64,000 nucleotides of DNA from Yersinia canariae. GTDB lineage: Bacteria > Pseudomonadota > Gammaproteobacteria > Enterobacterales > Enterobacteriaceae. The translations under genes and the position numbers were made by a program. A model generated the notes under the pieces. It saw nothing but the letters and a program-made list of their open reading frames with translations. It ran no database searches and was not told the DNA's origin. Below are positions 1 to 9,288 of the stretch, one piece after another. Position 1 is the first letter of the stretch; every line of letters begins with the position of its first letter. The stretch spans positions 3,348,001-3,412,000 of the forward strand of contig NZ_CP043727.1 of assembly GCF_009831415.1 (NCBI RefSeq). The letters run 5' to 3'.

Positions 1-1174
1 ATAAACGGGAAAGTGTTGACTTACCGGCCCCTGATGCCCCGACAACGGCCACCGTTTTACCCGCTGGGATGGTGAAACTCACTTTATTTAAAATAGGTCT
101 GCGCGGATCATAACCAAAACTAACAGAGTCAAACCGCACTTCCCCCTTTGTCAGGTGTAAAGCCGAAGCATCGGGATGGTCGGTAATCTCTTTTTTTACC
201 ATTAATAAATCGAGCATATTCTCCATATCAATCAGAGCCTGTCTGATTTCAGAATAAATAAACCCAAAGAAATTAAGCGGTTGATACAACTGAAGAAGAT
301 AAGCATTTACCAACACGAAATCGCCAATAGTCATACGCCCCTGGGTGATACCTTTCGCCGCCATGGACATCATCACAACCAGCCCTATTGAGATAATGGC
401 AGTTTGCCCCAAGCTTAATGCGGTATAACTGAATTGATTTTTTATTGCTGCGTATTCATACAGTTGCCGCGAGGTATTAAAGCGCTCAGCTTCGAACTGT
501 TCATTACCAAAATATTTTACAGTTTCATAGTTTATTAGGCTGTCGATAGACTTCGTGTTAGCGTCCGAATTAGCTTGATTTAGCTCGCGCCGAAAACGAG
601 TTCGCCAACTGACTGCCATCACGGTAAACAGAATATAGCAGACGACTGTCACCAGAATAGCGACCGCAAACCAGCCGTCTAATAGATGCCACATAATAAG
701 AGAGACCAGTGTTATCTCAAATAAAATGGGGAATATAGAGAACAAGATACGTGAAAGTACTGTTGCAACTGCTTGTGTGCCACGTTCAATAGATAAGGAT
801 AAACCGCCCGTTTGTCGGTCCAGATGAAAACGTAAACTTAACTCATGTAATTGTTTAAATACCCGTAAACCAAGTAAGCGCGTCGCGTTCTGACTCACAT
901 GCACAAACATGACGTTACGCAATTCTTCAAATAAAGAAGCACTAATTCTCGCCACCCCATAAGCAATTATCAACGTAATGGGAATGGCCAGCATCTTGGC
1001 ACTTTCGCTGGTTAAAGTATCAACCATCGCCTTATAGGCAAGCGGAACCAGTGTCGTACTGACCTTAGAAATCACCATAAATATAACAGCGGCAATCAGG
1101 TAGTAACGGAGTTTCGGGTTATTTTTTGGCCACAGATAAGGCAGCAGGAACTTAAGTATTCGGGAGCGATCCAT
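1..1174 (-). CDS. ABC exporter, Atm1/HMT1-type half-transporter (partial, 3' end outside window)
   Basis: An inner-membrane ABC half-transporter with the membrane domain first and the ATPase domain second. The start ATG is at 1174 and the gene runs off the left edge, so about 391 codons are visible. The N-terminal ~300 residues contain several hydrophobic helices. Phrases typical of Atm1/HMT1 exporters can be read: RQTGGLSLSIERGTQ in the second intracellular loop region and LINYETVKYFGNEQ before the last helices. The nucleotide-binding domain opens near residue 340, and a Walker A (GASGAGKST) lies at about residue 377, next to the window edge. Atm1-type proteins export glutathione- or sulfur-linked compounds; the substrate here cannot be told. 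The Walker B and signature motifs are out of view. Confidence 0.85.
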   Translation of the reverse strand, partial: MDRSRILKFLLPYLWPKNNPKLRYYLIAAVIFMVISKVSTTLVPLAYKAMVDTLTSESAKMLAIPITLIIAYGVARISASLFEELRNVMFVHVSQNATRLLGLRVFKQLHELSLRFHLDRQTGGLSLSIERGTQAVATVLSRILFSIFPILFEITLVSLIMWHLLDGWFAVAILVTVVCYILFTVMAVSWRTRFRRELNQANSDANTKSIDSLINYETVKYFGNEQFEAERFNTSRQLYEYAAIKNQFSYTALSLGQTAIISIGLVVMMSMAAKGITQGRMTIGDFVLVNAYLLQLYQPLNFFGFIYSEIRQALIDMENMLDLLMVKKEITDHPDASALHLTKGEVRFDSVSFGYDPRRPILNKVSFTIPAGKTVAVVGASGAGKSTLSRL

Positions 1175-1535
1175 ATTTATGTCTTTGTCATCTCAGGTGA
1201 AATAGCAGTCATTATTTTTTTATATTCTGCCATGTATCAGTGTAATGACCTAATGAACAAGGCAATATTAAAACCCTGTTCACGTAACGCTATACACATG
1301 TGTCGGCCGCCATATGTGACAGCTATTTCAGTATGAACATGTTTGGCTGCAACATCAGCATCAACGTTTCTGATTCAGTTATATTCTACAGCCAACTTTA
1401 GCGAGTTTATTAGCGCATCCTTGTCGCGATTTGGTGTTTAAGTAACATATTATTTTTAAAAGCAGAATATCTTAACAAGCGGCTTTTGAATGACATTTTA
1501 ATATACATATTCAAAAGCCGCAGTTAACCGCATGT
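1175..1535. other. Intergenic region with IS relic
   Basis: This 361-base gap lies between the ABC exporter start and the roxA stop. The only structure I recognise is the short decayed transposase stretch near 1275-1375, described separately. The rest is AT-rich and would have to hold the promoter of the leftward ABC gene and the 3' end of roxA. Confidence 0.6.
1275..1375 (-). pseudogene. IS3-family orfB relic (about 100 bases)
   Basis: This stretch aligns base by base with part of the IS3-family transposase at 11759-11865, for example around ccatatgtg/ccatatgtgg and tgaacatg. It is diverged by roughly a quarter and has lost its frame. No inverted repeats or remaining transposase sequence are seen around it, so it is a fossil of an older insertion and not an active element. 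Confidence 0.65.
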
Positions 1536-2657
1536 TTACTCGTCAAAGAACCAATAGCCCTGATTAATAAGATCAGTTAACTCAGCCACAAAAGCAGGAT
1601 TATGTAATGCTTCACCCAGCTTTTTTTGGTCAATAATGGTGTAACGACACATCGCATCAGCAGCTTTAGAGTCAACAGTTTCTAACCGCTCACTGTTGAT
1701 AAAGAAGCTATCTCCGACGTGCAAAACCCGCAACCCGCTCAGGCGGGTCAAGGTTTCGCCCTCCATCAGAGCATCGACAATTTCAGCTGATTCGTAAGGT
1801 GGCTCTGCTGGGGCAATGTCCAACTCATGGCGCGGTGTTGTTGCGAAGCGACCAAACCACTGTTTAAAATCTTCCGGCTGATTAATCATATCGATCATCA
1901 TCCCGCGCAGGCGGTCGAGTTCATACTCTTCAACCCGGCCAGGATGCTCACGGCAAGTTAAATCAGGATCACTATAATGCTCACCGCCCAAATCATTTTC
2001 CAGCGCATAGTCAGCAAAACTACTGATTAAATCCCTGCCATTCGGCCCACGGAAACCGACTGAATAGTTAAAAGCAGTTTCATGAGTGAAACCATCGTGG
2101 GGGAAGCCCGGCGGAATATATAAAATATCACCCGGAGCCAGATCCTCATCAATAATCGGTGTGAAAGACTCAACATGTAGCAATGCTGGGTGCGGGCAAA
2201 ACTGCTTTAGAGGCAATTTATCACCAACGCGCCAACGACGGCTGCCCATCCCCTGGATAATAAAGACATCGTATTGATCAATATGGGGTCCAACGCCGCC
2301 ACCGGGGACCGAAAAAGAGATCATCAGATCGTCTAAACGCCAGTCTGGCAACACGCGAAACGGACGTACCAGTTCAGCCGAGGGGGCATGCCAATGATTT
2401 ACGGCCTGGGCCAATAGTGACCAATTAGTTTCACCCAGATTATCAAAGTGCTCAAATGGCCCATTACTCGCCTGCCACTGACCATCTTTATGACTGACCA
2501 AACGGCTATCGACCTCGGCCTCCATAGCCAAGCCCGCCAGTTCGTCCGGAGTAATCGGATCGACAAAATTCGGGAAAGCGTTTTTTAATACAACTGGCTG
2601 TTTTTGCCAGTATTTCTCTAAAAATTCGGGCCAATTAAGGTTAAGTTGATAAGCCAT
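1536..2657 (-). CDS. roxA: 50S ribosomal protein L16 arginine hydroxylase
   Basis: A 373-residue JmjC/cupin oxygenase of the same length as E. coli RoxA (YcfD), which hydroxylates an arginine of ribosomal protein L16 using Fe(II) and 2-oxoglutarate in the cytoplasm. The iron-binding HxD...H set is intact: H125 and D127 in GPHIDQYD, and H187 in PPGFPHDGF. The C-terminal winged-helix-like dimer region ends in the familiar GYWFFDE. It is a single gene on the minus strand, with a perfect 24-base palindrome about 60 bases upstream of its start. Confidence 0.97.
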   Translation of the reverse strand: MAYQLNLNWPEFLEKYWQKQPVVLKNAFPNFVDPITPDELAGLAMEAEVDSRLVSHKDGQWQASNGPFEHFDNLGETNWSLLAQAVNHWHAPSAELVRPFRVLPDWRLDDLMISFSVPGGGVGPHIDQYDVFIIQGMGSRRWRVGDKLPLKQFCPHPALLHVESFTPIIDEDLAPGDILYIPPGFPHDGFTHETAFNYSVGFRGPNGRDLISSFADYALENDLGGEHYSDPDLTCREHPGRVEEYELDRLRGMMIDMINQPEDFKQWFGRFATTPRHELDIAPAEPPYESAEIVDALMEGETLTRLSGLRVLHVGDSFFINSERLETVDSKAADAMCRYTIIDQKKLGEALHNPAFVAELTDLINQGYWFFDE

Positions 2658-2716
2658 ACTTCATACCAGTAAGAAAAGAAATGGCCCTGATTATAAAGTG
2701 GCTAACACCCGAATCG

Positions 2717-2740
2717 CCTTGTCATTGGTCAATGACAAGG
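2717..2740. promoter_or_regulatory. 24-base perfect palindrome upstream of roxA
   Basis: The sequence reads ccttgtcattg, gt, caatgacaagg: an 11-base inverted repeat around a 2-base centre. No U-run follows on either strand, so it does not look like a terminator. Its place 60-83 bases upstream of the roxA ATG would suit an operator, but no known binding motif is recognised. Confidence 0.35.
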
Positions 2741-2879
2741 CTCAGTTAAGTAAAAAAAACAGAATGTCCAAGACTGAGCAAACCTACGAAATACCTATAT
2801 TGGGTGGGGAAGTATGCATAAATACCAAGATACGGTACGTTGATACCGGCCAAAATGTCCCCAATCATTCTCGAATGAC

Positions 2880-3926
2880 TTAATGACTAACCTGATATTC
2901 AAGCGCCCTTGCTAATTTAGAGTCCGGTTTCGCCAGTTTATTTAAACGATTCTCATCAATACTGTTCATTTGGCCTAAAGCTGCTGCTGTTTGTCCTGAA
3001 TTACCTATCAATTGTTTCTTGGGTATATTCACCATCAGTGCTGCGGCGTCTTCCAGTGCTTTTATATAACCGCCCTGCTTATGCAGATTATAACGTTTTA
3101 AATCCATTTTGCTGCGCAGCAGTTGCCCCCAATAGAACTCGAGAAAAGGGACTTCTGGGTAAGGTTTACCCGTTTCAGGATTAAGGTTCTTATCAGATTT
3201 ATCATAAGATATGCCGCGCAGATAATAGAGCATTGAACGATACGGATCGTCCTGAAAAGCGTGCGTCCCCAAAGTTTGCGGCAATTGTGAGAAAGTGATT
3301 GATTTTCCTTCTGCATCAATAGGAAGGAAGTGCTTTAGTTCAGTCATTTTTTGCTCAAACTGAGCCTGAGTCAGCACCGCTCCTTTGGCATCATGACTCA
3401 AATTACTCCCAACCAATACACTTAAGGTCACATCACCACCACCGGCAGGGACATCCCAAAAGCTGTTAAATGCATGATGGCCGTCAGTCAGGTAAAGCTT
3501 TCCTTTGGGCCCAATATCAACCGTATTCATATCAGCTTTTTTAGTTCCGATAGGTAGTTTGCAAGTATATGAAGAGGGATCTTTCGGTGTTGATAATGCA
3601 TTATTTTCTGCCAGTTTCCCTGCGCCTTGAACTTTACATAAATCACTAAACAGGTGCTTGGGGTTACTGGCATAGTCAGCCAGATCACCTGCAATCTGCA
3701 GTTTACCCACGGCTATTTGGGTCGGATGCAACTCATTGAGTTTAATTTGAATAACATCACCGGATTTGGCCAGTAAGTATTTCTGGGGAAGAGATTGTGT
3801 AGCGTACAGATTAACAGAATAGAGCATCAGCCCAGAAAGCAATAAAACAGAAGCAGAAAATAGCCCATCAATCGGCCTTTTTTGAGCTGGTTCCGCCTGA
3901 TATAAATAAACCTTGTTCAAACGCAC
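2880..3926 (-). CDS. ParB-like putative nuclease family protein (PF08857-type) with signal anchor
   Basis: A 348-residue protein that I assign to the ParB-like putative nuclease family because of the N-terminal GDVIQIKLNELHPTQ stretch followed by the core YLTDGHHAFNSFWD (DGHH near residues 148-151). Residues ~22-43 form one hydrophobic helix after a basic start, so it is probably exported or membrane-anchored, unusual for a ParB-fold enzyme. The C-terminal half has no motif I know. Two cysteines (C97, C122) could pair in the periplasm. It stands alone on the minus strand between roxA and the SulP gene. Function is not established. Confidence 0.65.
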   Translation of the reverse strand: MRLNKVYLYQAEPAQKRPIDGLFSASVLLLSGLMLYSVNLYATQSLPQKYLLAKSGDVIQIKLNELHPTQIAVGKLQIAGDLADYASNPKHLFSDLCKVQGAGKLAENNALSTPKDPSSYTCKLPIGTKKADMNTVDIGPKGKLYLTDGHHAFNSFWDVPAGGGDVTLSVLVGSNLSHDAKGAVLTQAQFEQKMTELKHFLPIDAEGKSITFSQLPQTLGTHAFQDDPYRSMLYYLRGISYDKSDKNLNPETGKPYPEVPFLEFYWGQLLRSKMDLKRYNLHKQGGYIKALEDAAALMVNIPKKQLIGNSGQTAAALGQMNSIDENRLNKLAKPDSKLARALEYQVSH

Positions 3927-4230
3927 ACTTATCCCCTCTTATGGGTATTATCATTATTTTATTGGTTACTCGCAGGATAGCACTATTTTAAACAATAACA
4001 GTGCAGCTTTGATTCCGCGACGCGGCCCATTCAAAAAATACCATTAGTAGATGGCGTAAGGATGACAACAACTCTCAGCATGAGAAACCAGACAGATGAT
4101 GAAAGCAATCAATGTTTACTTTAACTTAACACCAGATTTCTGCTAATTAAGTATAAATTTGTAAGCTACGCTATAAGAGAAGAAACCTAGGATTATATTT
4201 TAGATTACATCGAAATTAAGGCCCAATATA
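3927..4230. promoter_or_regulatory. Divergent promoter region, nothing specific
   Basis: This 304-base AT-rich region separates two divergently transcribed genes (the ParB-like gene to the left, the SulP transporter to the right). It must hold both promoters. I see no operator, RNA gene or repeat in it that I can support. Confidence 0.4.
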
Positions 4231-5967
4231 ATGCAGAAAAAATGGACAACGCAGTGGATTCCAGGGCTCACAACTTTTATTCATTATGATAGTGCAAATT
4301 TAAAATCTGATGTTCGCTCAGGGCTTTCAGTCGCTGCCGTCGCATTACCCGTCGCCATTGCTTACGCAGAATTAATGGGCCTCAATGCTATTGTTGGGCT
4401 TTATGCCTGTATTTTACCGATGATTGTCTATGCGCTATTTGGTACATCAAGGCAATTGATTGTTGGCCCTGATGCAGCAACCTGTGCTGTCATCACCGCC
4501 GCAATTGCACCTCTTGCACTTGGTGATCAAGATACTCTCTGGCAAATGGCTATTGCCATGACGATGATGACCGGATTTTGGTGCGTAATAGCCGGCCGTT
4601 TTCGCCTCGCTATTTTTGCGGAGTTTCTTTCTCAGCCTATCTTACAAGGGCTTTTGAATGGTGTTGCCATCACTATTATGGTTGGTCAGATTGGCAATAT
4701 TTTAGGGCTGAATTCACTCCCATCAGATTTAATTAAATGCCTGATTGTTTTACCCCAGAAATTAGCCGACACCCATAAATTAACATTAATACTTTCAGCT
4801 ACCAGCCTCTTTGTCCTATTTATTCTAAAAGCTCTACGCCCCACATGGCCAACACCACTTATTGTCATGACAATTGCAACAATATTGAGCTGGTATCTAG
4901 ATTTCAACTCAATGGGAATAGCCATTATTGGCAGTTTAGGTCAAGGATTGCCACATATATCCATGCCACATTTCGACCCAAATTTATTACGCGAACTTAT
5001 TATCCCGTCACTTAATCTCGCAGTAATCAGTATTGTTAGCTTTATGATGACGGTACAAAGTTTTGCAAGCAAAAATGGTTATGAAGTCGATATTGATCAA
5101 GAGCTGTATGCTTTAGGTTACATTAATATTGTTGCGGGATTGTCACAAGGGTTTGCTGTAAGTGCAGCAACAAGCCGGACGGCAGTCAATGACAGTAATG
5201 GTGGCAAAACCCAAATGGTGTCATTGATTGCTGCCTTAATGATTATGTTGGTGCTTTTGTTCCTGGCGCAGACGCTTAGTTTTATTCCACTGGGAACATT
5301 AGGGGCTGTTCTTATTTATGCCGCATGGTCGATGTTCAGTTTTAAAGCAATATCTTCCATGCGAGCACACAATCGCTCAGCCTATATTCTGACCGTATTT
5401 ACCTTAATAGCTGTTTTGGCTGCAGGGCTGATCGATGGTATTGGATTTGCCATTATTCTTGGCGTCCTGCAATTCCTTCGTACAGTATTTAAACCAACAG
5501 ATCAGTTACTTGGCATTGATAACCAAGGAATAATTCACCCTATTAACCCTGAAAATGATATTAATCCTATCGATGGTTTAATAATGTATCGCTTCAATTC
5601 TATATTGACCTACTTTAATGCAACTTATTTTAAAAAACGTATCACCCAGCTTGTTAACAGTGCAGCCATTTCACCTCAATGGATAACAATCGATGCAACC
5701 ACCAGCTTTACTTATAATGATGCAAGTGTATTTACGATGCTTAAAGAGCTGATTCCAACGTTGAAAGAAAAAGGTGTGACACTTATCCTTGCTGGCCGAA
5801 GTACAGAATTGTCCGTTTGGCTAACGAAGAATAATATATCTCATTACATGGAAGATATTATTTTAGTACCAGACCTTTATTTTGCTATCAAAATGATCCA
5901 AAAAAATGAGATACAAGACAAAATCAAGAGGCAAAAAACCGCTATAAAATCGGCCAAAGATATTTAA
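4231..5967 (+). CDS. SulP family inorganic anion transporter with STAS domain
   Basis: A 578-residue inner-membrane carrier. The first ~420 residues are 10-12 hydrophobic segments carrying SulP hallmarks: VALPVAIAYAELMG near the start and SRTAVNDSNGGKTQ in the later membrane part. Residues ~450-560 form a cytoplasmic STAS domain (WITIDATTSFTYNDAS). SulP proteins carry sulfate, bicarbonate, oxalate or dicarboxylates with protons or sodium. The substrate cannot be fixed from sequence, so no symbol is given, though E. coli DauA (YchM) is of this family. It is monocistronic, on the plus strand. Confidence 0.9.
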   Translation: MQKKWTTQWIPGLTTFIHYDSANLKSDVRSGLSVAAVALPVAIAYAELMGLNAIVGLYACILPMIVYALFGTSRQLIVGPDAATCAVITAAIAPLALGDQDTLWQMAIAMTMMTGFWCVIAGRFRLAIFAEFLSQPILQGLLNGVAITIMVGQIGNILGLNSLPSDLIKCLIVLPQKLADTHKLTLILSATSLFVLFILKALRPTWPTPLIVMTIATILSWYLDFNSMGIAIIGSLGQGLPHISMPHFDPNLLRELIIPSLNLAVISIVSFMMTVQSFASKNGYEVDIDQELYALGYINIVAGLSQGFAVSAATSRTAVNDSNGGKTQMVSLIAALMIMLVLLFLAQTLSFIPLGTLGAVLIYAAWSMFSFKAISSMRAHNRSAYILTVFTLIAVLAAGLIDGIGFAIILGVLQFLRTVFKPTDQLLGIDNQGIIHPINPENDINPIDGLIMYRFNSILTYFNATYFKKRITQLVNSAAISPQWITIDATTSFTYNDASVFTMLKELIPTLKEKGVTLILAGRSTELSVWLTKNNISHYMEDIILVPDLYFAIKMIQKNEIQDKIKRQKTAIKSAKDI

Positions 5968-6061
5968 ACAGTGCTTTTGTAGTGGTACGATAAATATGGC
6001 TACCTGAGCAGAGGTATTATTCTTGCCTCAATAATCTTGCAGGTGGCCCCATGAGAGAATA

Positions 6062-6202
6062 TTATAATCCTTGCTGGCGTGCCATAAACCCAGCATTTAA
6101 TCTCACCACATACCCTTTTACGATCCCCAGCATTGAGTTTTCGATAAAACGTGGAAGTGGAACATTTACTCGGGCCGCTGTTATTATATTGCTCATTTTC
6201 AT
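6062..6202 (-). CDS. Possible small protein (46 aa)
   Basis: A short frame starting MKMSNIITAARV and ending RQQGL at a TAA. The ATG is directly preceded by a strong purine-rich stretch (GGAGAGG followed by G residues), which is why I keep it. No family is recognised, there is no clear membrane segment, and a conserved counterpart was not checked. It lies in the otherwise empty gap between the SulP gene and the acetyltransferase. Confidence 0.3.
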   Translation of the reverse strand: MKMSNIITAARVNVPLPRFIENSMLGIVKGYVVRLNAGFMARQQGL

Positions 6203-6265
6203 CCCCCCCTCTCCAGACGAGCTGGGTGTGTAGATAGTGCAACCATTCTTTTGGAGGGAATCATA

Positions 6266-6793
6266 TTGCAACCGCACTTAGAGACAGCAAGGCTTATTCT
6301 TAGACCATTCCAACTTGATGACGCTGATCGAGTTCATGAGCTGGTAAATGATCCTTTAATTTCTGATGTAACCTCGAATATTCCTTACCCCTACCCATTA
6401 ATACTTGCGAAAGAATGGATTGCATCCCATCACCCTAATTGGGAAAAAAGTACACTCGCCGCATTTGCTATCACCAGAAAAGATAATCAGACCCTTATTG
6501 GTGCTATATCTCTGATGGGCATTAATGACGAAAAAGCAGAAGTCGGTTACTGGCTTGGCCGGGAGTATTGGAATCAGGGATATTGTAGTGAAGCTTGTAA
6601 TGCTATTTCTCTTTTTGGGTTCAACACGTTAAACCTATCAGTAATTAGTGGACGTCATCTTCATCGCAATCCAGCTTCTGGTAAGGTTTTAATAAAAAGT
6701 GGATTCCAATTCATAGGGAGCAGGCACATGAAAACAAAGAAACGTGATCATGACGAACTTATTGATTTTTATCAGTTGATGAAAAAAGTATAG
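6266..6793 (+). CDS. GNAT family N-acetyltransferase (RimJ/RimL type)
   Basis: About 175 residues. It opens with LETARLILRPFQLDDADRVHEL, the usual first strand and helix of RimJ/RimL-type acetyltransferases. GYWLGREYWNQGYCSEA then forms the acetyl-CoA site region, followed by NPASGKVLIKSGFQ. I take the TTG at 6266 as the start because GGAGGG (6253-6258) lies seven bases upstream; no ATG is available nearby. Such enzymes acetylate protein N-termini, antibiotics or small amines; the target is unknown. A monocistronic plus-strand gene. Confidence 0.85.
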   Translation: MQPHLETARLILRPFQLDDADRVHELVNDPLISDVTSNIPYPYPLILAKEWIASHHPNWEKSTLAAFAITRKDNQTLIGAISLMGINDEKAEVGYWLGREYWNQGYCSEACNAISLFGFNTLNLSVISGRHLHRNPASGKVLIKSGFQFIGSRHMKTKKRDHDELIDFYQLMKKV

Positions 6794-6935
6794 ATACAGC
6801 CCCGAGAATTAACAGCGGAATACAGCTTGCAGAGTTTATTTTCGTCAACAGCAGGTGCCTGTGTGCGCCGGCATGATTTAGAGATAACCTCTTTCAAATA
6901 CAAATACCGCCCGCGTCTCGCTCTTGAGAGACAAC

Positions 6936-6974
6936 CATCATCAAATCTCCCATATTGCAGGAGATTTGATGATG
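6936..6974. repeat. Inverted repeat, perfect 15-base stem, 9-base loop
   Basis: catcatcaaatctcc (6936-6950) and its exact complement ggagatttgatgatg (6960-6974) enclose a 9-base loop. The hairpin lies between the convergent ends of the GNAT gene and the lipoprotein gene. No U-run follows on either strand, so it is not a canonical intrinsic terminator, although it may still protect 3' ends of both transcripts. Confidence 0.7.
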
Positions 6975-7044
6975 AATATGTCGTCGTGGAACAAAAATCA
7001 CATCTTCAGCCCAAAATTGCGGCTTCGGAGTAAGTTCAGGGGCA

Positions 7045-7698
7045 TTATGTTTTTGGGCAGCCCGTGACTTGCGGGTAATTGCGACAAACCAGATTGAGTT
7101 TGTTCTTCGGCTCGAAGCCTTTATCCAGCATGCATCGCTGAACATCCGCGGCTTTGCGCAGCGTCGGCACGTAAGGCACCGAGCCCAAGGGCTGCGGATA
7201 ACCGCATTGATACATCACCGCCAGTGCTTGCTTGTCGTTTTCAATTTCATGAGAAAAATGCAACGAGGCCCCCGCTTTACGCCAGCTAATCAAGGAAGAT
7301 TTGATCACGCCGGAATCTGGTTTAATAGGATGAAATCCGCGGTCTGCAACAAAAGGTAGCGCGTCTAGCTGGCCCTGGCTCAAGGGGCGCCCCTGCTCTT
7401 GCTTGAGGCAGGCTGGGGTATCATGGTAGACACGAAGGCTGCAAATTTTGAACCCGTCTTTACGGTTAAACCCCTGACTTTCCATGCATTGGTAATACAG
7501 AACTGACTCATTATCCGTTTTCGGGATATCAGGGCCGGGGAGTTGCACGCCGCACTTACCCATCGCGACGCGCACGCCATCGATATCCGTATTCGGGCGT
7601 TTCCACTGCGTTATATCCGGTGCAGGTGGGCATCCTGTCAGCAGGAATACCGATGCCACCAGCAGAGGTAAAGTCACCAGCGTCGATTTACGGATCAT
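7045..7698 (-). CDS. Putative lipoprotein, cysteine-rich
   Basis: A 217-residue protein beginning with a lipoprotein signal (basic start, hydrophobic core, lipobox LLTG-C23 followed by PP), so it should be lipidated at C23 and placed in the outer or inner membrane. The mature part has about ten cysteines in repeated settings such as YQCMESQGF, YQCGYPQP and QRCMLDKGF. This suggests two copies of a small disulfide-bonded unit. No known family is recognised. It is a single minus-strand gene, divergent from the PanE-like gene. Confidence 0.75.
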   Translation of the reverse strand: MIRKSTLVTLPLLVASVFLLTGCPPAPDITQWKRPNTDIDGVRVAMGKCGVQLPGPDIPKTDNESVLYYQCMESQGFNRKDGFKICSLRVYHDTPACLKQEQGRPLSQGQLDALPFVADRGFHPIKPDSGVIKSSLISWRKAGASLHFSHEIENDKQALAVMYQCGYPQPLGSVPYVPTLRKAADVQRCMLDKGFEPKNKLNLVCRNYPQVTGCPKT

Positions 7699-7915
7699 TA
7701 AAATCCCTTATTTATTATTGTGTCAGATAGCATCTATACTGCCCGTATTGCCCCTCTGCGACAACATTGTTCAAGTTTTGATTCTCACTGAAATAAAAAT
7801 TTCACCCTCGCTGGATTGACTGTCACCTTAAACGTAATATTTTAAGTTATATGAAAAGAGACAATTCATTATCCGGCATCCTGATGACGGGTTAATCAAA
7901 TAAGGGGAATATGCA

Positions 7916-8806
7916 ATGTCTGACCATCCCACGATTGCTCTTATTGGCCCGGGTGCTATTGGCACGACCATCGCCGCTTTACTGCATGAAGTTAACCGGG
8001 CGCCAGTCCTTTGCGGGCGTACTGCACATCCACAGTTAATTCTACGTCACGATGACGGTGAGATTGTGGTGCCAGGCCCGGTATTGAGTCATCCGGCGAC
8101 TATTAGCCAACCGTTTGATCTGGTGTTTATAGCAGTGAAAACCACCCAGGTAGCTGACAGCGCCAACTGGCTGGCCGCACTGTGCGATGAAAACACAGTA
8201 GTATGTGCGCTGCAAAACGGCGTCGAACAAAAAGCGCAATTGGAACCCTTAGTCAACGGTGCAATGGTACTCCCTTCTGTAGTGTGGTTCCCAGCGCAGC
8301 GCGCGCCGGATGCTTTAGTCTGGCTGCGAGCTAAGCCGCGCCTGACGCTGCCCGATGTGCCGCAGGCAAAACGGGTAGCTGATGTGCTCCGCGGCACACG
8401 CTGCTCAGTTGAGCTGTCAGCCGATTTTCTCTCCATCGCCTGGCGTAAATTGTTGCAGAATGCGGTCGCCGGTCTGATGGTACTTGCTAATCGTCGTGCC
8501 GGGATGTTTTCACGCGTGGATATATCTGAATTGGCACTGGCTTATCTGCGCGAGTGTTTGACGGTAGCCCGTGCGGAAGGTGCTGTACTAAATGATAACG
8601 TTCCGCAGGAGATCATTGACGGCTTTCATCGTGCCCCTGCGGATCTAGGCACCTCCATTCTTGCCGATCGCCAGGCCAACCGCCCACTGGAGTGGGATAT
8701 CCGTAACGGCGTGATACAGCGTTATGGTCACTTACAGGGTATTCCTACGCCCATCAGCGACGTGTTGGTGCCACTGTTGGCGGCAGGGAGTGACGGGCCG
8801 GGTTGA
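7916..8806 (+). CDS. PanE/ApbA family oxidoreductase (2-dehydropantoate 2-reductase-like)
   Basis: A 296-residue NADP-dependent reductase. The Rossmann motif GPGAIG sits at residues 11-16. The family's catalytic-lysine region appears as AWRKLLQNAVAG, and a degenerate form of the substrate loop as LEWDIRNGVIQRYG. True PanE makes pantoate for coenzyme A, but enterobacteria usually have a second panE elsewhere, so this may act on another 2-keto acid. The start follows a good ribosome site (AAGGGG, 7900s). It marks the left border of the argU accessory region. Confidence 0.8.
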   Translation: MSDHPTIALIGPGAIGTTIAALLHEVNRAPVLCGRTAHPQLILRHDDGEIVVPGPVLSHPATISQPFDLVFIAVKTTQVADSANWLAALCDENTVVCALQNGVEQKAQLEPLVNGAMVLPSVVWFPAQRAPDALVWLRAKPRLTLPDVPQAKRVADVLRGTRCSVELSADFLSIAWRKLLQNAVAGLMVLANRRAGMFSRVDISELALAYLRECLTVARAEGAVLNDNVPQEIIDGFHRAPADLGTSILADRQANRPLEWDIRNGVIQRYGHLQGIPTPISDVLVPLLAAGSDGPG

Positions 8807-9103
8807 CATCGTTAATTACAGGAGTATTTGCAAGGTACTAACCCCTGGAACACCACTGATTTGAGCGATATATCCAGATTATTAAGATGACTAAAATAGT
8901 GTCCGTATGCACGATGCAACGACATGTTTTTCGCTTATAACTGACTGTAACCACTTGAAAAAATAGCAATATGGACTGTCGGCGAGAAAGGGTAGGATAG
9001 TTTTGTCATGGCGATAGTTAAAACCATATAGCTATTCATCTTACTAAAATATAATTCAGCCTCCGTCGGCGGTTTTTCACATCGATTTCTGGAATTCTGT
9101 AAA
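8807..9103. other. Non-coding stretch at left edge of the accessory region
   Basis: Nearly 300 bases downstream of the PanE-like gene hold only short broken frames and no RNA or repeat that I can support. It leads directly into the integrase tail at 9104. Confidence 0.4.
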
Positions 9104-9271
9104 ATGTCCAGCGACCTTGAGCGAGGGGAATCAATCGAAATGGTACAGAGGTATGCACACCTCGCGCCACGCCATTTGAGTGCCCATGCTAAGCAAATTG
9201 ATAGTATTTTTGATGGTCATGTCCCAAATTCGTCCCACGGAGACAATTTGGAATTATTGAAAGCGGTGTAA
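9104..9271 (+). pseudogene. Tyrosine recombinase (phage integrase) C-terminal remnant
   Basis: A 55-codon frame beginning [16 protein letters not shown] and continuing [17 protein letters not shown] before a TAA at 9269. The YAHLAP segment contains the nucleophilic tyrosine and the following helix of many phage and island integrases, so this is the last ~50 residues of an integrase whose catalytic core is lost. A T-arm-like sequence (9289-9311) follows within 20 bases of the stop, where such integrases often abut their attachment site. Confidence 0.8.
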
Positions 9272-9288
9272 CTCATTCATTTTAATGG

